The notes beneath the pieces were generated by a model, which worked only from the letters and a program-made list of their open reading frames with translations, searched no databases and had not been told where the DNA came from. DNA of 64,000 nucleotides from JAHFRG01 sp036522275. Lineage in GTDB: Bacteria; Pseudomonadota; Gammaproteobacteria; Burkholderiales; JAHFRG01. Where the stretch lies: NCBI GenBank assembly GCA_036522275.1, contig DATDGC010000057.1, positions 27,331 through 91,330 on the forward strand, read 5' to 3'. Shown one piece after another: positions 7,663-16,784 of this stretch. How positions within the stretch are numbered: the stretch's first letter is position 1; every line of letters begins with the position of its first letter. A program made the position numbers and the translations under genes.

Positions 7663-8690
7663 CACACGGTGTAAGGAAGAGGCAGCCATTTCAGAACAGG
7701 GCCGCCCGGCGATTTCCAGTGAACATCATCAGCATGGGCGCTGGTAATTTGAATCACTGCCAGCACATCATACCCGCCCTCGGGCGAAGCAGCGGCATTG
7801 ACGATCATGCCGCTTGCCTGGCCTTGTGCATCTCCGCTGAAAAGTTCCTCTCCAGGCTTCGGGGAGGTTTCGCTGCGGATATTGGCGGGATACATGCGCC
7901 GTTTGAGCATCCCCAGGTGCTGAGTGCGCGCGATGATTTCCTGCCCGGGATAACAACCTTTGTTGAAGTTGACTGCGCCAATGATTTCCATATTCAGCAT
8001 TTGCGGCACGAATTGCTCTTGGGTCGCCGGTGCGATAACCGGGATGCCGTTACGAATGTTGAGCCAGTCCCAGCACTGATATCCCGCCGCTGTGGCGCTG
8101 CGGCTTAGCTTTTCCCATAACGCCGGCGCTTGCTCAGAAGCGGTGATGATTTGAAAGCGGTCAGGTGATAAGCGGATCAGCGTCACTGATTCGTCATGTG
8201 CTGCTCCAAGCACCGGCTGCGGAATGGTGCCAAAGCATTTTTTCGCCAGCGTTTCGGCGTTGTTTCCGGCGAGGCCCAGGGGTATGTAGGTGCTGCTTGC
8301 ATCGCTTATTTTTACTTTGGAGCGCAACACAAATTTTGCGAGCCGGCTTTGAATGCTCTCGCGCAAACCGCCATGAAGCTGGGCGAAATAGCCTTCGGCT
8401 GATTGCCATAGCAGGAAACTCGCGAGCATGCGCCCTTTGGGAGTGCAGTAACTGCTGTATTGAGCTGTTGCCGCGGTGAGTTTTTGGACGTCGCTGGAAA
8501 GCTGGTTATGCAGAAAAGCCCGGCTGTCTTCCCCGGAAAAATACAGCAGACTGAAATGCGAGAGGTCGCAGAGTATAGTGCCCGTTTGTGCGGCGTGAAG
8601 TTCCGCCCGCGGATCGCCAAAATGGCTGACCGCGTGGTTTTCAATTCTCGCGCCTGCGTTTTGTAAATGCTGTTGCCAGTCTGCGTGCAT
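7662..8690 (-). CDS. ygfZ: YgfZ/GcvT-like folate-binding Fe-S maintenance protein
   Basis: A 342-residue protein from the chosen ATG (MHADWQQHLQNAGARI). An upstream in-frame ATG at 8732 would add 14 residues that do not look like the family. The signature KGCYPGQEIIARTQHLG, with the conserved Cys, is present. YgfZ binds tetrahydrofolate and supports Fe-S enzymes such as MiaB. The N-terminal half has the aminomethyltransferase-like fold (HFSLLYFSGEDSRAFLHNQL). No strong ribosome-binding site is seen before either start. It is divergent from pyrG, with a promoter in the 135-bp gap. Confidence 0.9.
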   Translation of the reverse strand: MHADWQQHLQNAGARIENHAVSHFGDPRAELHAAQTGTILCDLSHFSLLYFSGEDSRAFLHNQLSSDVQKLTAATAQYSSYCTPKGRMLASFLLWQSAEGYFAQLHGGLRESIQSRLAKFVLRSKVKISDASSTYIPLGLAGNNAETLAKKCFGTIPQPVLGAAHDESVTLIRLSPDRFQIITASEQAPALWEKLSRSATAAGYQCWDWLNIRNGIPVIAPATQEQFVPQMLNMEIIGAVNFNKGCYPGQEIIARTQHLGMLKRRMYPANIRSETSPKPGEELFSGDAQGQASGMIVNAAASPEGGYDVLAVIQITSAHADDVHWKSPGGPVLKWLPLPYTV

Positions 8691-8770
8691 GAGAAGGAGG
8701 GGAATCCAAGCCAGAGCACACCATTCTAACAAAGCCCATGCGACTTGGCTTTCAGGACAGGCATGATTAA

Positions 8771-8799
8771 TTGTTACCTATGGCTTTTTGCGCTATCAT
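8771..8799 (+). promoter_or_regulatory. Candidate sigma70 promoter of pyrG
   Basis: TTGTTA and TATCAT separated by exactly 17 bp. The predicted transcription start is about 8806, only 20 bases before the pyrG ATG. It would drive the pyrG-kdsA-eno-ftsB operon. Confidence 0.5.
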
Positions 8800-8825
8800 A
8801 TTGCACATAACTTACTGGCCATTTC

Positions 8826-10487
8826 ATGACCAAGTATATTTTTGTAACCGGTGGCGTGGTTTCCTCCCTGGGTAAAGGGATCGCTGCCGCCTCCCTCGCA
8901 GCCATTCTCGAATCCCGCGGCATCAAAATCACCCTCCTCAAACTTGACCCGTACATCAACGTGGACCCGGGCACCATGAGCCCGTTCCAGCATGGGGAAG
9001 TGTTCGTCACCGAAGATGGCGCAGAAACCGATCTGGATCTCGGCCACTATGAGCGATTCGTCAACGCCAAGATGAGCAAGCGCAACAATTTCACCACCGG
9101 CCAGATTTACGAAAGCGTGATTAAAAAAGAGCGGCGCGGCGATTATCTTGGCGGCACGGTGCAGGTGATCCCGCATATAACCGACGAAATTCAGAGTTTC
9201 ATCCAGCAGGGGGCAAACGACGCCGCGGTCGCCATTGTTGAAATCGGCGGCACGGTAGGGGATATCGAATCGCTGCCTTTCCTCGAAGCGATCCGCCAGA
9301 TGAGCATCAAGCTGGGTCGCCACAATACCTGCTTTATTCATCTTACTTTAGTGCCCTATATTGCTTCAGCGGGCGAGATCAAAACCAAGCCAACTCAGCA
9401 TTCGGTGAAAGAACTGCGCGAGATTGGTATTCAGCCCGACATCCTGTTATGCCGAGCTGACCGCCCTCTGCCTGATGATGAGCGCAGGAAAATCGCATTA
9501 TTTACCAACGTGGAAGTGGAAGCAGTGATTTCCGCGATGGATGTGGACAGCATCTACAAAATACCCGGCATGCTGCAGCGGCAGCACCTTGATGACATCG
9601 TTTGCAGAAAGCTCGATATCAGCGCGCCGCCCGCCGATTTGCGCGCTTGGGATAAATTGATAGACGCCCTGGAGCATCCGCTGCACACGGTGGATATCGC
9701 GCTGGTTGGCAAATATGTGGACTTGACCGAGTCCTACAAATCTCTCTCTGAGGCGCTCGCTCACGCCGGTATCCATACCCGCAGCAAAATCAACATTCAC
9801 TATATCGACTCGGAAAACTTGGAAACCCAAGGCACGGCTTGTCTCGATAATATGCACGCAGTCCTGGTGCCGGGCGGGTTTGGCAAGCGCGGGGTGGAGG
9901 GCAAGATCAAGGCGATACGCCACGCTCGTGAGAAGGGTGTGCCTTATCTGGGCATCTGCCTCGGCATGCAACTTGCGGTGATTGAATACGCACGGCACAA
10001 GGCGGGAATGGAAGGTGCCCACAGCACCGAATTCGACGCCCAAACGCCATATCCGGTGATTGCGCTGATCAGCGAATGGCGCAACCGCAACGGTAAAGTG
10101 GAAATACGCGACGCTCATTCCGACCTCGGCGGAACCATGCGCCTGGGTGGCCAGGAGTGCCTGCTGCAACGCGGCAGCTTGGTGCGGCAGATTTACGGTG
10201 CCGAGAGGGTAGTGGAACGGCACCGTCATCGCTACGAGGTCAATAACCATTTCGTGCCGCGGCTTGAGCAGGCGGGCTTGCGGATTGGCGGGGTTTCTGT
10301 CACCGAAGACTTGTGCGAAGTGATCGAGCTGGCTGATCACCCCTGGTTTATCGCCTGCCAGTTCCATCCCGAATTCACTTCCACTCCCAGAGCCGGCCAC
10401 CCCCTGTTCAAGGCGTTTGTCGAGGCGGCACTGCGTTATTCAAGCGCATGCGCAGACAGCGCCAAGCAGTTGAGTGTGGTTCGATGA
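8826..10487 (+). CDS. pyrG: CTP synthase
   Basis: A 553-residue CTP synthase that aminates UTP using glutamine and ATP. The N-terminal synthetase domain starts with the canonical TKYIFVTGGVVSSLGKG and includes the DPYINVDPGTMSPFQHGEV block. The C-terminal class I glutamine amidotransferase has the nucleophile in YLGICLGMQL and the His/Glu pair in FHPEF. Full length. It is the first gene of a tightly packed operon with kdsA, eno and ftsB; its stop overlaps the kdsA ATG (ATGA). Confidence 0.98.
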   Translation: MTKYIFVTGGVVSSLGKGIAAASLAAILESRGIKITLLKLDPYINVDPGTMSPFQHGEVFVTEDGAETDLDLGHYERFVNAKMSKRNNFTTGQIYESVIKKERRGDYLGGTVQVIPHITDEIQSFIQQGANDAAVAIVEIGGTVGDIESLPFLEAIRQMSIKLGRHNTCFIHLTLVPYIASAGEIKTKPTQHSVKELREIGIQPDILLCRADRPLPDDERRKIALFTNVEVEAVISAMDVDSIYKIPGMLQRQHLDDIVCRKLDISAPPADLRAWDKLIDALEHPLHTVDIALVGKYVDLTESYKSLSEALAHAGIHTRSKINIHYIDSENLETQGTACLDNMHAVLVPGGFGKRGVEGKIKAIRHAREKGVPYLGICLGMQLAVIEYARHKAGMEGAHSTEFDAQTPYPVIALISEWRNRNGKVEIRDAHSDLGGTMRLGGQECLLQRGSLVRQIYGAERVVERHRHRYEVNNHFVPRLEQAGLRIGGVSVTEDLCEVIELADHPWFIACQFHPEFTSTPRAGHPLFKAFVEAALRYSSACADSAKQLSVVR

Positions 10488-11359
10488 AGCTGTGCGGCTT
10501 TGATGCCGGACTCGAACACCCCTTGTTTTTGATTGCTGGCCCCTGTGTCATCGAATCGCGGCAACTAGCACTCGATACAGCGGGTGCGCTCAAGGAAATC
10601 TGCCATGATGTTGGCGTACCATTCATTTATAAATCCTCTTACGATAAGGCGAATCGCAGCTCAGGTAAATCGTTTAGAGGCATTGGGATAGATAAAGGTC
10701 TTGAGATTTTACATGAGGTTAAATCTCAGATCAAAGTCCCGGTGCTAACCGATGTTCACGAAATCGCCGATGTCGAGGAGGTGGCAGCGATGGTGGATGT
10801 GTTGCAAACCCCGGCATTCCTGTGCCGTCAGACAGATTTCATTAATGCCGTGGCGAGCGCAGGCAAGCCGGTGAATATCAAGAAAGGCCAGTTTCTCTCG
10901 CCGGGTGAAATGAAAAACGTAGTGGAAAAAGCAAGGGAAGCGAGCGGCAGGGACAACATCATGGTGTGCGAGCGCGGAGTGTCGTTTGGCTACAATAACT
11001 TGATTTCCGACATGCGCTCGCTGATGGTGATGCGCGAGACCGGTTGCCCGGTAGTATTCGACGCCACGCATTCGGTGCAGCTGCCCGGAGGCCAGGGTAG
11101 TAAAAGCGGTGGTCAGCGCGAGTTTGTGCCGCTGCTGGCGCGGGCGGCGGTAGCAAGCGGCATTTCCGGGATTTTCATGGAGACCCATCCTGACCCCGAC
11201 AAGGCCTTATCGGACGGCCCCAACTCCTGGCCACTCAAACACATGCGCGAGCTGTTGCACACTTTGAAGGCGCTGGATGAACTGGTGAAACAACACGGTT
11301 TTGCTGAGCAGGCTATTCAGGAAAAGCATATTAAGCGTGCATTAAAAGGTAAATCATGA
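10484..11359 (+). CDS. kdsA: 3-deoxy-8-phosphooctulonate (KDO-8-P) synthase
   Basis: A 291-residue aldolase that condenses phosphoenolpyruvate with arabinose-5-phosphate for the KDO of lipopolysaccharide, so the host is a Gram-negative with LPS. The start MKLCGFDAGL overlaps the pyrG stop. Family blocks LIAGPCVIES, YKSSYDKANRSS and VFDATHSVQLPGGQG are intact. Its stop overlaps the eno ATG by four bases. An upstream in-frame ATG at 10448 lies inside pyrG and is unlikely. Confidence 0.97.
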   Translation: MKLCGFDAGLEHPLFLIAGPCVIESRQLALDTAGALKEICHDVGVPFIYKSSYDKANRSSGKSFRGIGIDKGLEILHEVKSQIKVPVLTDVHEIADVEEVAAMVDVLQTPAFLCRQTDFINAVASAGKPVNIKKGQFLSPGEMKNVVEKAREASGRDNIMVCERGVSFGYNNLISDMRSLMVMRETGCPVVFDATHSVQLPGGQGSKSGGQREFVPLLARAAVASGISGIFMETHPDPDKALSDGPNSWPLKHMRELLHTLKALDELVKQHGFAEQAIQEKHIKRALKGKS

Positions 11360-12639
11360 GTGCCATCGTAGATGTAGTTGCGCGGGAAATTCTGGACTCG
11401 CGCGGAACTCCGACAGTTGAAGCGGATGTTTTGTTGGAATCAGGGGTGCTGGGACGCGCCGCGGTACCGTCCGGTGCTTCCACCGGAAAGAAAGAGGCAA
11501 TTGAATTGCGCGATGGCGACAAGCAGCGCTATTTCGGCAAAGGCGTGCTCAAAGCGGTGGAAAACATCAACACCGAAATATGCGAAGCGATCATCGGGCT
11601 GGACGCTGTCGAGCAAGGCTTTATTGACCGCACCTTGATTGATCTTGACGGAACTGAAAACAAATCACGCCTGGGGGCGAATGCCATACTTGCAGTTTCC
11701 GTGGCAGTGGCCAAAGCTGCGGCGGAAGAATCCGGCTTGCCGCTGTACCGCTACTTCGGCGGCTCAGGGCAGATGCTTATGCCGGTGCCGCAGATGAACG
11801 TGATCAACGGTGGGGCGCATGCCAATAACAATATTGACATGCAGGAGTTCATGCTGATTCCGCTGGGCGCAAAAAGCTTTCGCGAGGCACTGCGCTACGG
11901 CGCAGAAGTGTTTCACACATTGAAAAAATTGATTGACGAAAAAGGCATGCCCACCACCGTCGGCGACGAAGGCGGCTTTGCACCCAATCTTGAAAACAAT
12001 GAGGCGGCGCTGCAATTGATAGTGCAGGCGATAGAAAAAGCAGGCTATCGGCCTGGAGCCGACGTGGCAATCGGACTGGACTGCGCAAGCTCGGAGTTTT
12101 TTAAAAACGGCAAATATGAACTCGCCGCTGAAGGCATGAGCCTCAATTCCAAGCAATTCAGCGATTATCTGGCCGCCTGGGTGGCCAAGTATCCGATTCT
12201 CAGCATTGAGGACGGCATGGCGGAAACCGATTGGGAAGGCTGGAAGACGCTGACCCGGCGTTTGGGTAATTCCGTGCAACTGGTGGCTGACGATATATTT
12301 GTCACTAACACTAAAATCATTTCTGAAGGCATCAAACAGGAGATCGCCAATTCGGTGCTCATCAAGATCAATCAGATCGGCACGCTTACCGAAACCTTTG
12401 CCGCCATCGAACTCGCCAGGCATTCCGGTTATACCGTGGTGATTTCGCATCGTTCCGGCGAGACCGAGGACACCACGATCGCGGATATCGCGGTCGGCAC
12501 CAATGCCATGCAGATCAAAACAGGTTCGCTTTCACGCTCCGACCGTTTGGCCAAATACAACCAGCTGCTGCGGATCGAGGAGGATTTGGGCGATACGGCG
12601 GTTTATGCCTGCCGCAACGCCTTTTACCAGTTGCGCTGA
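11356..12639 (+). CDS. eno: Enolase
   Basis: A 427-residue glycolytic enolase that converts 2-phosphoglycerate to phosphoenolpyruvate, the kdsA co-substrate, which may explain the coupling. Conserved features: ARQILDSRG-like N-terminus (AREILDSRGTPTVEADV), GASTG loop, VGDEGGFAPN, LSIEDGMAETDWEGW and the C-terminal SHRSGETED with the catalytic-site residues. Normal length. ftsB follows with no gap. Confidence 0.98.
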   Translation: MSAIVDVVAREILDSRGTPTVEADVLLESGVLGRAAVPSGASTGKKEAIELRDGDKQRYFGKGVLKAVENINTEICEAIIGLDAVEQGFIDRTLIDLDGTENKSRLGANAILAVSVAVAKAAAEESGLPLYRYFGGSGQMLMPVPQMNVINGGAHANNNIDMQEFMLIPLGAKSFREALRYGAEVFHTLKKLIDEKGMPTTVGDEGGFAPNLENNEAALQLIVQAIEKAGYRPGADVAIGLDCASSEFFKNGKYELAAEGMSLNSKQFSDYLAAWVAKYPILSIEDGMAETDWEGWKTLTRRLGNSVQLVADDIFVTNTKIISEGIKQEIANSVLIKINQIGTLTETFAAIELARHSGYTVVISHRSGETEDTTIADIAVGTNAMQIKTGSLSRSDRLAKYNQLLRIEEDLGDTAVYACRNAFYQLR

Positions 12640-12927
12640 ATGAAGCTCGTTACCCTGGTTCTGATTGCCCTCATCACCGCGTTGCAATACCCGTTGTGGC
12701 TGGGCAAAGGCAGTTGGTCGAGAGTTTGGGAAGTGGATCGGCAGTTGCACGAGCAAACCCAGGCCAACCAGAAACTGCAGGCGAGGAACGCTGGGCTGGA
12801 TGCCGAAGTGCGCAACCTCAAGCAGGGCCTGGAGGCGATTGAGGAGCGTGCTCGCTCGGAACTCGGCATGATCAAGCAGGACGAAATCTTTTTCCAGATC
12901 CTGGAAGACAAACAAAAAGCCAATTGA
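12640..12927 (+). CDS. ftsB: Cell division protein FtsB
   Basis: A 95-residue bitopic protein with an N-terminal membrane helix (about 3-20) followed by a coiled coil (about 30-70) and the RSELGMIKQDEIFFQIL segment typical of FtsB. It forms the FtsQLB complex that activates septal peptidoglycan synthesis. The ATG follows the eno stop directly, and eno-ftsB linkage is common in beta- and gammaproteobacteria. A hairpin follows within 20 bases. Confidence 0.93.
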   Translation: MKLVTLVLIALITALQYPLWLGKGSWSRVWEVDRQLHEQTQANQKLQARNAGLDAEVRNLKQGLEAIEERARSELGMIKQDEIFFQILEDKQKAN

Positions 12928-12946
12928 AGCGTATCAGCGTGCCACG

Positions 12947-12969
12947 CGCCACAGCCGTGGCGGGGTTTT
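12947..12969 (+). terminator. Candidate intrinsic terminator after ftsB
   Basis: Perfect 6-bp G/C stem (cgccac / gtggcg) with a 4-nt loop, followed by gggtttt. The short T-run makes it a modest candidate for the end of the pyrG-ftsB operon. The rest of the 275-bp gap to the HNH gene shows no clear feature. Confidence 0.4.
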
Positions 12970-13202
12970 GCTGATGCCCACGCCAAGCAGTTTCCCCATC
13001 ATGTTCCTCCCGGCACTTGCTGGGCAAGTCAAACTGGCAGTTTAATCACGGCACTAAGTAACTAATTATTCGACAATACCTCTCGCGCAAAATTCAGCCA
13101 AGGGTTACAATGGCCCAAGACGTGGTGAAACGCGTTATGAAAGATTGAGGAATAGTTGAGAAATTTGCAGGTTTTTTTGGATAAACCGTTGATCAGGAAC
13201 CA

Positions 13203-13778
13203 ATGAGCACACCGTTGGTGCTGTCACTCGATGTCGCTGGCCTTCCGCGCCGCTGGATAAACACGGAAGAGGCGGTGCTTTACTACGCGCGTAACCTAGT
13301 CACCTGGTCGCTGGGAAACCCGGTATGCGTGTACCGGGGAGGCATTTCCAGGCTGACCGGCAGGCGTTCGGAAATTGCGCCCAAGCCTATTATCGCAGTA
13401 CGAGGCAAAGTACATACCGCGCATTTCGAGACCGAGCCGTGGCTCAACCGCGATACACTGTTCCGGCGCGACCGGCATATTTGCGCGTTTTGCGGCGGAC
13501 AGTACCACGCGCACGATCTCACCAAAGACCATGTAACACCGACTTCAAGAGGCGGCAGTGACCGCTGGACCAATGTAGTGACGGCCTGCCGTACCTGCAA
13601 CGAACTCAAGTCCAACCGCACGCCGGAAGAGGCGGGGATGAAACTCCTCTACGTGCCTTACGCTCCAAACCGCTATGAGGGCATGATACTGGCAAACCGC
13701 CATATTCTTGCCGACCAGATGGATTATCTCCTCGCGCACGTTCCCAAAAACAGCAGGCTGTGGTCGGGCAGGGCATAG
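13203..13778 (+). CDS. HNH endonuclease domain protein
   Basis: A 191-residue protein whose core (about 88-140) is an HNH nuclease of the CxxC...CxxC zinc type: Cys94 and Cys97 (CAFCGG), Asp109-His110 (KDHVTP), the Asn in WTNVVTACR, and Cys129 and Cys132. The N-terminal 85 residues (SLDVAGLPRRWINTEEAV) match the stand-alone HNH proteins widely found in proteobacteria. Whether it acts in repair, defence or a relic of a mobile element is unknown. No restriction methylase or phage gene is adjacent. RBS is weak (AGGAACCA). Confidence 0.85.
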   Translation: MSTPLVLSLDVAGLPRRWINTEEAVLYYARNLVTWSLGNPVCVYRGGISRLTGRRSEIAPKPIIAVRGKVHTAHFETEPWLNRDTLFRRDRHICAFCGGQYHAHDLTKDHVTPTSRGGSDRWTNVVTACRTCNELKSNRTPEEAGMKLLYVPYAPNRYEGMILANRHILADQMDYLLAHVPKNSRLWSGRA

Positions 13779-13953
13779 CCCGTATTCACGGCGCTTGGTG
13801 CATGATGCAGCAAGCGCAGCACTTCGGGATGTGGACGGAATGCGTTCCGGTTAACCTGGGCGATGCACCAGTTCGATAACTTCATCGAACTAATCCTGGA
13901 GTAAGGCTTGCGCGTTTAATCAGTATTTTCCTCAACCTGAAATGGGCAATTAA

Positions 13954-14394
13954 ATGAGATCAATAAGCGCAGCAGTGATTTTTCTTGCAGCGGCCGGTCT
14001 CGTCTTGTCGGTATGCCAACTATCGAGTGAGAAAGCCAATGCCCAAGAGGTCTCGGCGCAAAAAAAAGAAGAGCCGGTTTACACGGTGCAGGACGGCGAC
14101 AAAGTGGATGCGAAAACACTCGAAGGTTGGCGCACATGGCGCACGATGGCCTGCGATCGCTGTCATGGGGCAAAACAGGAAGGCATGACGGGCCCCGGGC
14201 TGGTTGATAGCCTGAAACACATGACCAAGGAAGAATTCAAGAAAGCCACGCTCGAAGGCAGACCGGAGAAAGGCATGCCCAATTACAATACCACCAAACT
14301 GGTCGTAGACAACATTGATAATCTTTATGCCTACCTCAAGGGCCGAGCAGATGATAAGATCCAGCCAGGACGTCTGCAACCGATTACACAATAA
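13954..14394 (+). CDS. Periplasmic c-type cytochrome (mono-haem)
   Basis: A 146-residue exported cytochrome. A hydrophobic N-terminal segment (about 5-23), ending near the Ala-Asn-Ala-Gln at 28-31, acts as a signal peptide. One haem site CDRCH (67-71) and a likely axial Met108 (KGMPNY) are present. The layout (a short stretch, then EGWRTWRTMACDRCHG and later NLYAYLKGRAD) resembles small cytochromes that take electrons from PQQ-dependent alcohol dehydrogenases, but no such dehydrogenase is in the window. It precedes a cupredoxin on the same strand, so the two may form an electron-transfer pair (inference). Confidence 0.85.
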   Translation: MRSISAAVIFLAAAGLVLSVCQLSSEKANAQEVSAQKKEEPVYTVQDGDKVDAKTLEGWRTWRTMACDRCHGAKQEGMTGPGLVDSLKHMTKEEFKKATLEGRPEKGMPNYNTTKLVVDNIDNLYAYLKGRADDKIQPGRLQPITQ

Positions 14395-14518
14395 TCCCGC
14401 GCCCCGCGAATTATTTATCTTCAAAGTTCGCACCGGATAACTTGGTGACGAATCGGCAAAACTTTAGCTGTGTTGTGATGTCGAATTTAATTATCTTAAA
14501 TGTATTGAGAGAAAAAGC

Positions 14519-14935
14519 ATGCTGCGATTGCTCCCGCGCTTCATCCTCTCCTTTGCAGTTTCTTTTGTAGCGGTTTTTGCCGGGGCACAGGACAAGACAG
14601 AGGCGTATACCGCCACCGTGGGTAAGGATGGCGTGCAACATATCAGCATCATCGGCGGCAGTTATTTTTTCAAGCCCAGCCGAATCGTGGTGAAGAAAGG
14701 TATACCGGTGGAACTGTCGGTGAGCAAGGAGCCGGGCATGGCGCCGCACAGCATAGTGGCCAACGCACCGGAGGCTGGAATTATTTTCGATGAATCATTG
14801 AGCAGCGATCCCAAAATCATCACATTCACACCGAAAGCAACCGGTGAATATGTTTTTTATTGCAGGAACAAGCTGCCGTTCTTTCCCAGCCACCGCGAAA
14901 AAGGCATGCGGGGAATATTTGAGGTGGTGGAATAG
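14519..14935 (+). CDS. Exported cupredoxin-like copper protein
   Basis: A 138-residue protein with a signal peptide (residues 1 to about 23, AGAQ cleavage) and a plastocyanin/azurin-like fold. Likely type 1 copper ligands are His77 (APHSIV), Cys115 (YCRN), His125 and Met130. The Cys-to-His spacing is nine residues (CRNKLPFFPSH), much longer than the two to four usual in plastocyanin and azurin, so the copper loop is expanded. Partners are unknown; the neighbouring cytochrome is the obvious candidate. Confidence 0.82.
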   Translation: MLRLLPRFILSFAVSFVAVFAGAQDKTEAYTATVGKDGVQHISIIGGSYFFKPSRIVVKKGIPVELSVSKEPGMAPHSIVANAPEAGIIFDESLSSDPKIITFTPKATGEYVFYCRNKLPFFPSHREKGMRGIFEVVE

Positions 14936-14990
14936 TATATATTCCATAGAATACTCATGAAGCCGCTTGCATTCATTTTCGGGTTAATCC

Positions 14991-16049
14991 ATGTTCATAA
15001 CAGGTATTGGAACCGCCAATCCTCCTCAGCGCTACACTCAGGCCGAGTGTTGGCTCGCCTATCAGGAAAGCAAGCAGTTTAAGCAACTCGACAAGCGCGC
15101 GCGCGCTGTGTTGCGAAAGGTCTTGCTGGGAGACAACGGCATCCGCACCAGGTATTTCGCCCTCAATCCGCTGAACGAAGTTTTTGATGCCACCCCCGAC
15201 AGTCTGCACCAGCGTTTCGCTCAGCACGCGCCTGTTCTTGCCGCCCAGGCGGCCGAGCGCGCATTGCAGCAAGCCGGCCATCAAGCAGATGAAATAGACG
15301 CTGTCATTATCAGCACCTGCACCGGCTATCTCTGCCCAGGGCTCTCCAGCTATGTAGCGGAGCGTCTGGGGCTAAGACCGGATGTGCTGGGACTGGACCT
15401 GGTGGGCCAGGGCTGCGGCGCAGCTTTGCCGAACTTGCGCACCGCGGAAGCATTGCTGGCTGCCAAGCGTTGCCAACGGGTATTGTCAATTTGTGTTGAA
15501 GTGTGCAGCGCAGCTTTCTATATAGACAACGACCCCGGTGTGCTGATCAGCAACTGTTTGTTTAGCGACGGCGCAGCGGCCGTTGTGCTGGCCGGCACGC
15601 CCAATCCGCGCTCTCGCCACGTCGAATGGAAAGCTACCGCCTCATTAACTGACTCGCTTGAGCGCGATACGCTGCGCTTCGAACAAAAAAACGGCATGTT
15701 GCGCAATATTCTCACCCCGCCTGTGCCGAACCTGGCCGCCCGCTACGCCGAGCTGGTACTCAATGAAGTATTGGACAAGGCGGGCGTGACGCGCAGCCAG
15801 ATCAGCACTTGGATCTGGCATGCCGGCGGTCGTGATGTGCTGGCCGCGCTGCAGCAGCAGCTCAGTCTCGCTGCGGCTGATCTTAACTGGAGCAGTACGG
15901 TGCTGAGCGAGTTTGGTAACTTAAGCAGTCCGTTTGTCTATTTTGTGCTGCAGGCGGCACTCAAAGGAAATGCGCCCGGTGGCTGGTGGTGGCTATCTTC
16001 TTTCGGCGCCGGTTTCAGTTGTCACGGCGCCTTGCTCGAAGTTCTCTAG
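14991..16049 (+). CDS. Type III polyketide synthase
   Basis: A 352-residue chalcone-synthase-family enzyme that extends an acyl-CoA starter with malonyl-CoA units and cyclises the chain. The complete Cys-His-Asn triad is visible: Cys142 (GQGCGAAL), His277 (WIWHAGG) and Asn310 (EFGNLSSP). The C-terminus has the GFSCHGALLEVL closure. It is followed by a methyltransferase and a flavoprotein on the same strand (16- and 8-base gaps), the layout of alkylresorcinol/quinone lipid clusters such as Streptomyces srsABC. The product is probably a methylated, oxidised phenolic lipid or pyrone (inference). Confidence 0.93.
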   Translation: MFITGIGTANPPQRYTQAECWLAYQESKQFKQLDKRARAVLRKVLLGDNGIRTRYFALNPLNEVFDATPDSLHQRFAQHAPVLAAQAAERALQQAGHQADEIDAVIISTCTGYLCPGLSSYVAERLGLRPDVLGLDLVGQGCGAALPNLRTAEALLAAKRCQRVLSICVEVCSAAFYIDNDPGVLISNCLFSDGAAAVVLAGTPNPRSRHVEWKATASLTDSLERDTLRFEQKNGMLRNILTPPVPNLAARYAELVLNEVLDKAGVTRSQISTWIWHAGGRDVLAALQQQLSLAAADLNWSSTVLSEFGNLSSPFVYFVLQAALKGNAPGGWWWLSSFGAGFSCHGALLEVL

Positions 16050-16065
16050 GCCGAAGGAACGCCAC

Positions 16066-16776
16066 GTGAACATGCCGCGCTGTGTTGAACCAGAATGGCT
16101 GGATGAAATGCCGCCGGAAGACCTGCGCGCGATCCGCTCGCGGCGTGACCTGCAACGCGTCAACCGCTGGATGCAGCAGATGAGTATTATGCAGCGCACC
16201 TTGACCGGATTCTGTGGACAACGCGCGCCTCGCGCGCTGCTCGAATTGGGCGCCGGTGATGGCACCTTCATGCTGCGGTTAGCGCGACGATTCGCGCCGC
16301 ACTGGAAAAACGTCAAAGTGATTTTGCTTGATCGCCAGAATATCGTCAGCAGTGAGACTCGAGAGGGCTTCAAAGCTCTGGGATGGGAAGCCGAAACAAT
16401 TACGGCGGACGCATTTGATTTTCTGGAGCAAGCAAAGCATCAAGCTGTTGATGTCATCACGGCAAACTTGTTCCTTCACCACTTCCAGTATGAAAAGTTA
16501 ACTCAATTGTTGCTGCAAGCAGCCCGGATCACGAATTTGTTTGTGGCATGCGAACCGCGTCGCTCAGCTCTAGCGCTGACCGGAAGCAGGCTGCTGTGGG
16601 CAATTGGCTGTAATGCAGTGAGCCGGCATGATGCCGTAGTGAGCGTTCGTGCCGGATTTGCCGGGCAGGAACTATCCACGTTGTGGCCTGAGCAAACCAA
16701 CTGGCGGTTACGGGAGCAGGCGGCGGGACTTTTCACTCATTGTTTTGTAGCGCATCGTTTTGGTGCGCAGCAGTGA
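16066..16776 (+). CDS. Class I SAM-dependent methyltransferase of the T3PKS operon
   Basis: About 236 residues with the SAM-binding motif LLELGAGDGTFMLRLARRF and a following acidic LLDRQN strand, then DVITANLFLHHF (motif after the cofactor site). A GTG at 16066 has a well-spaced GAAGGA; the ATG at 16072 gives a protein two residues shorter. It lies 16 bases after the type III PKS stop and probably methylates the polyketide product at C or O. Its stop precedes the next ATG by eight bases. Confidence 0.88.
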   Translation: MNMPRCVEPEWLDEMPPEDLRAIRSRRDLQRVNRWMQQMSIMQRTLTGFCGQRAPRALLELGAGDGTFMLRLARRFAPHWKNVKVILLDRQNIVSSETREGFKALGWEAETITADAFDFLEQAKHQAVDVITANLFLHHFQYEKLTQLLLQAARITNLFVACEPRRSALALTGSRLLWAIGCNAVSRHDAVVSVRAGFAGQELSTLWPEQTNWRLREQAAGLFTHCFVAHRFGAQQ

Positions 16777-16784
16777 GCAACGCC

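Noticed and set aside
9498..10400. A 300-residue minus-strand frame inside pyrG
   Set aside because: Antisense shadow of the CTP synthase; no motif, no RBS.
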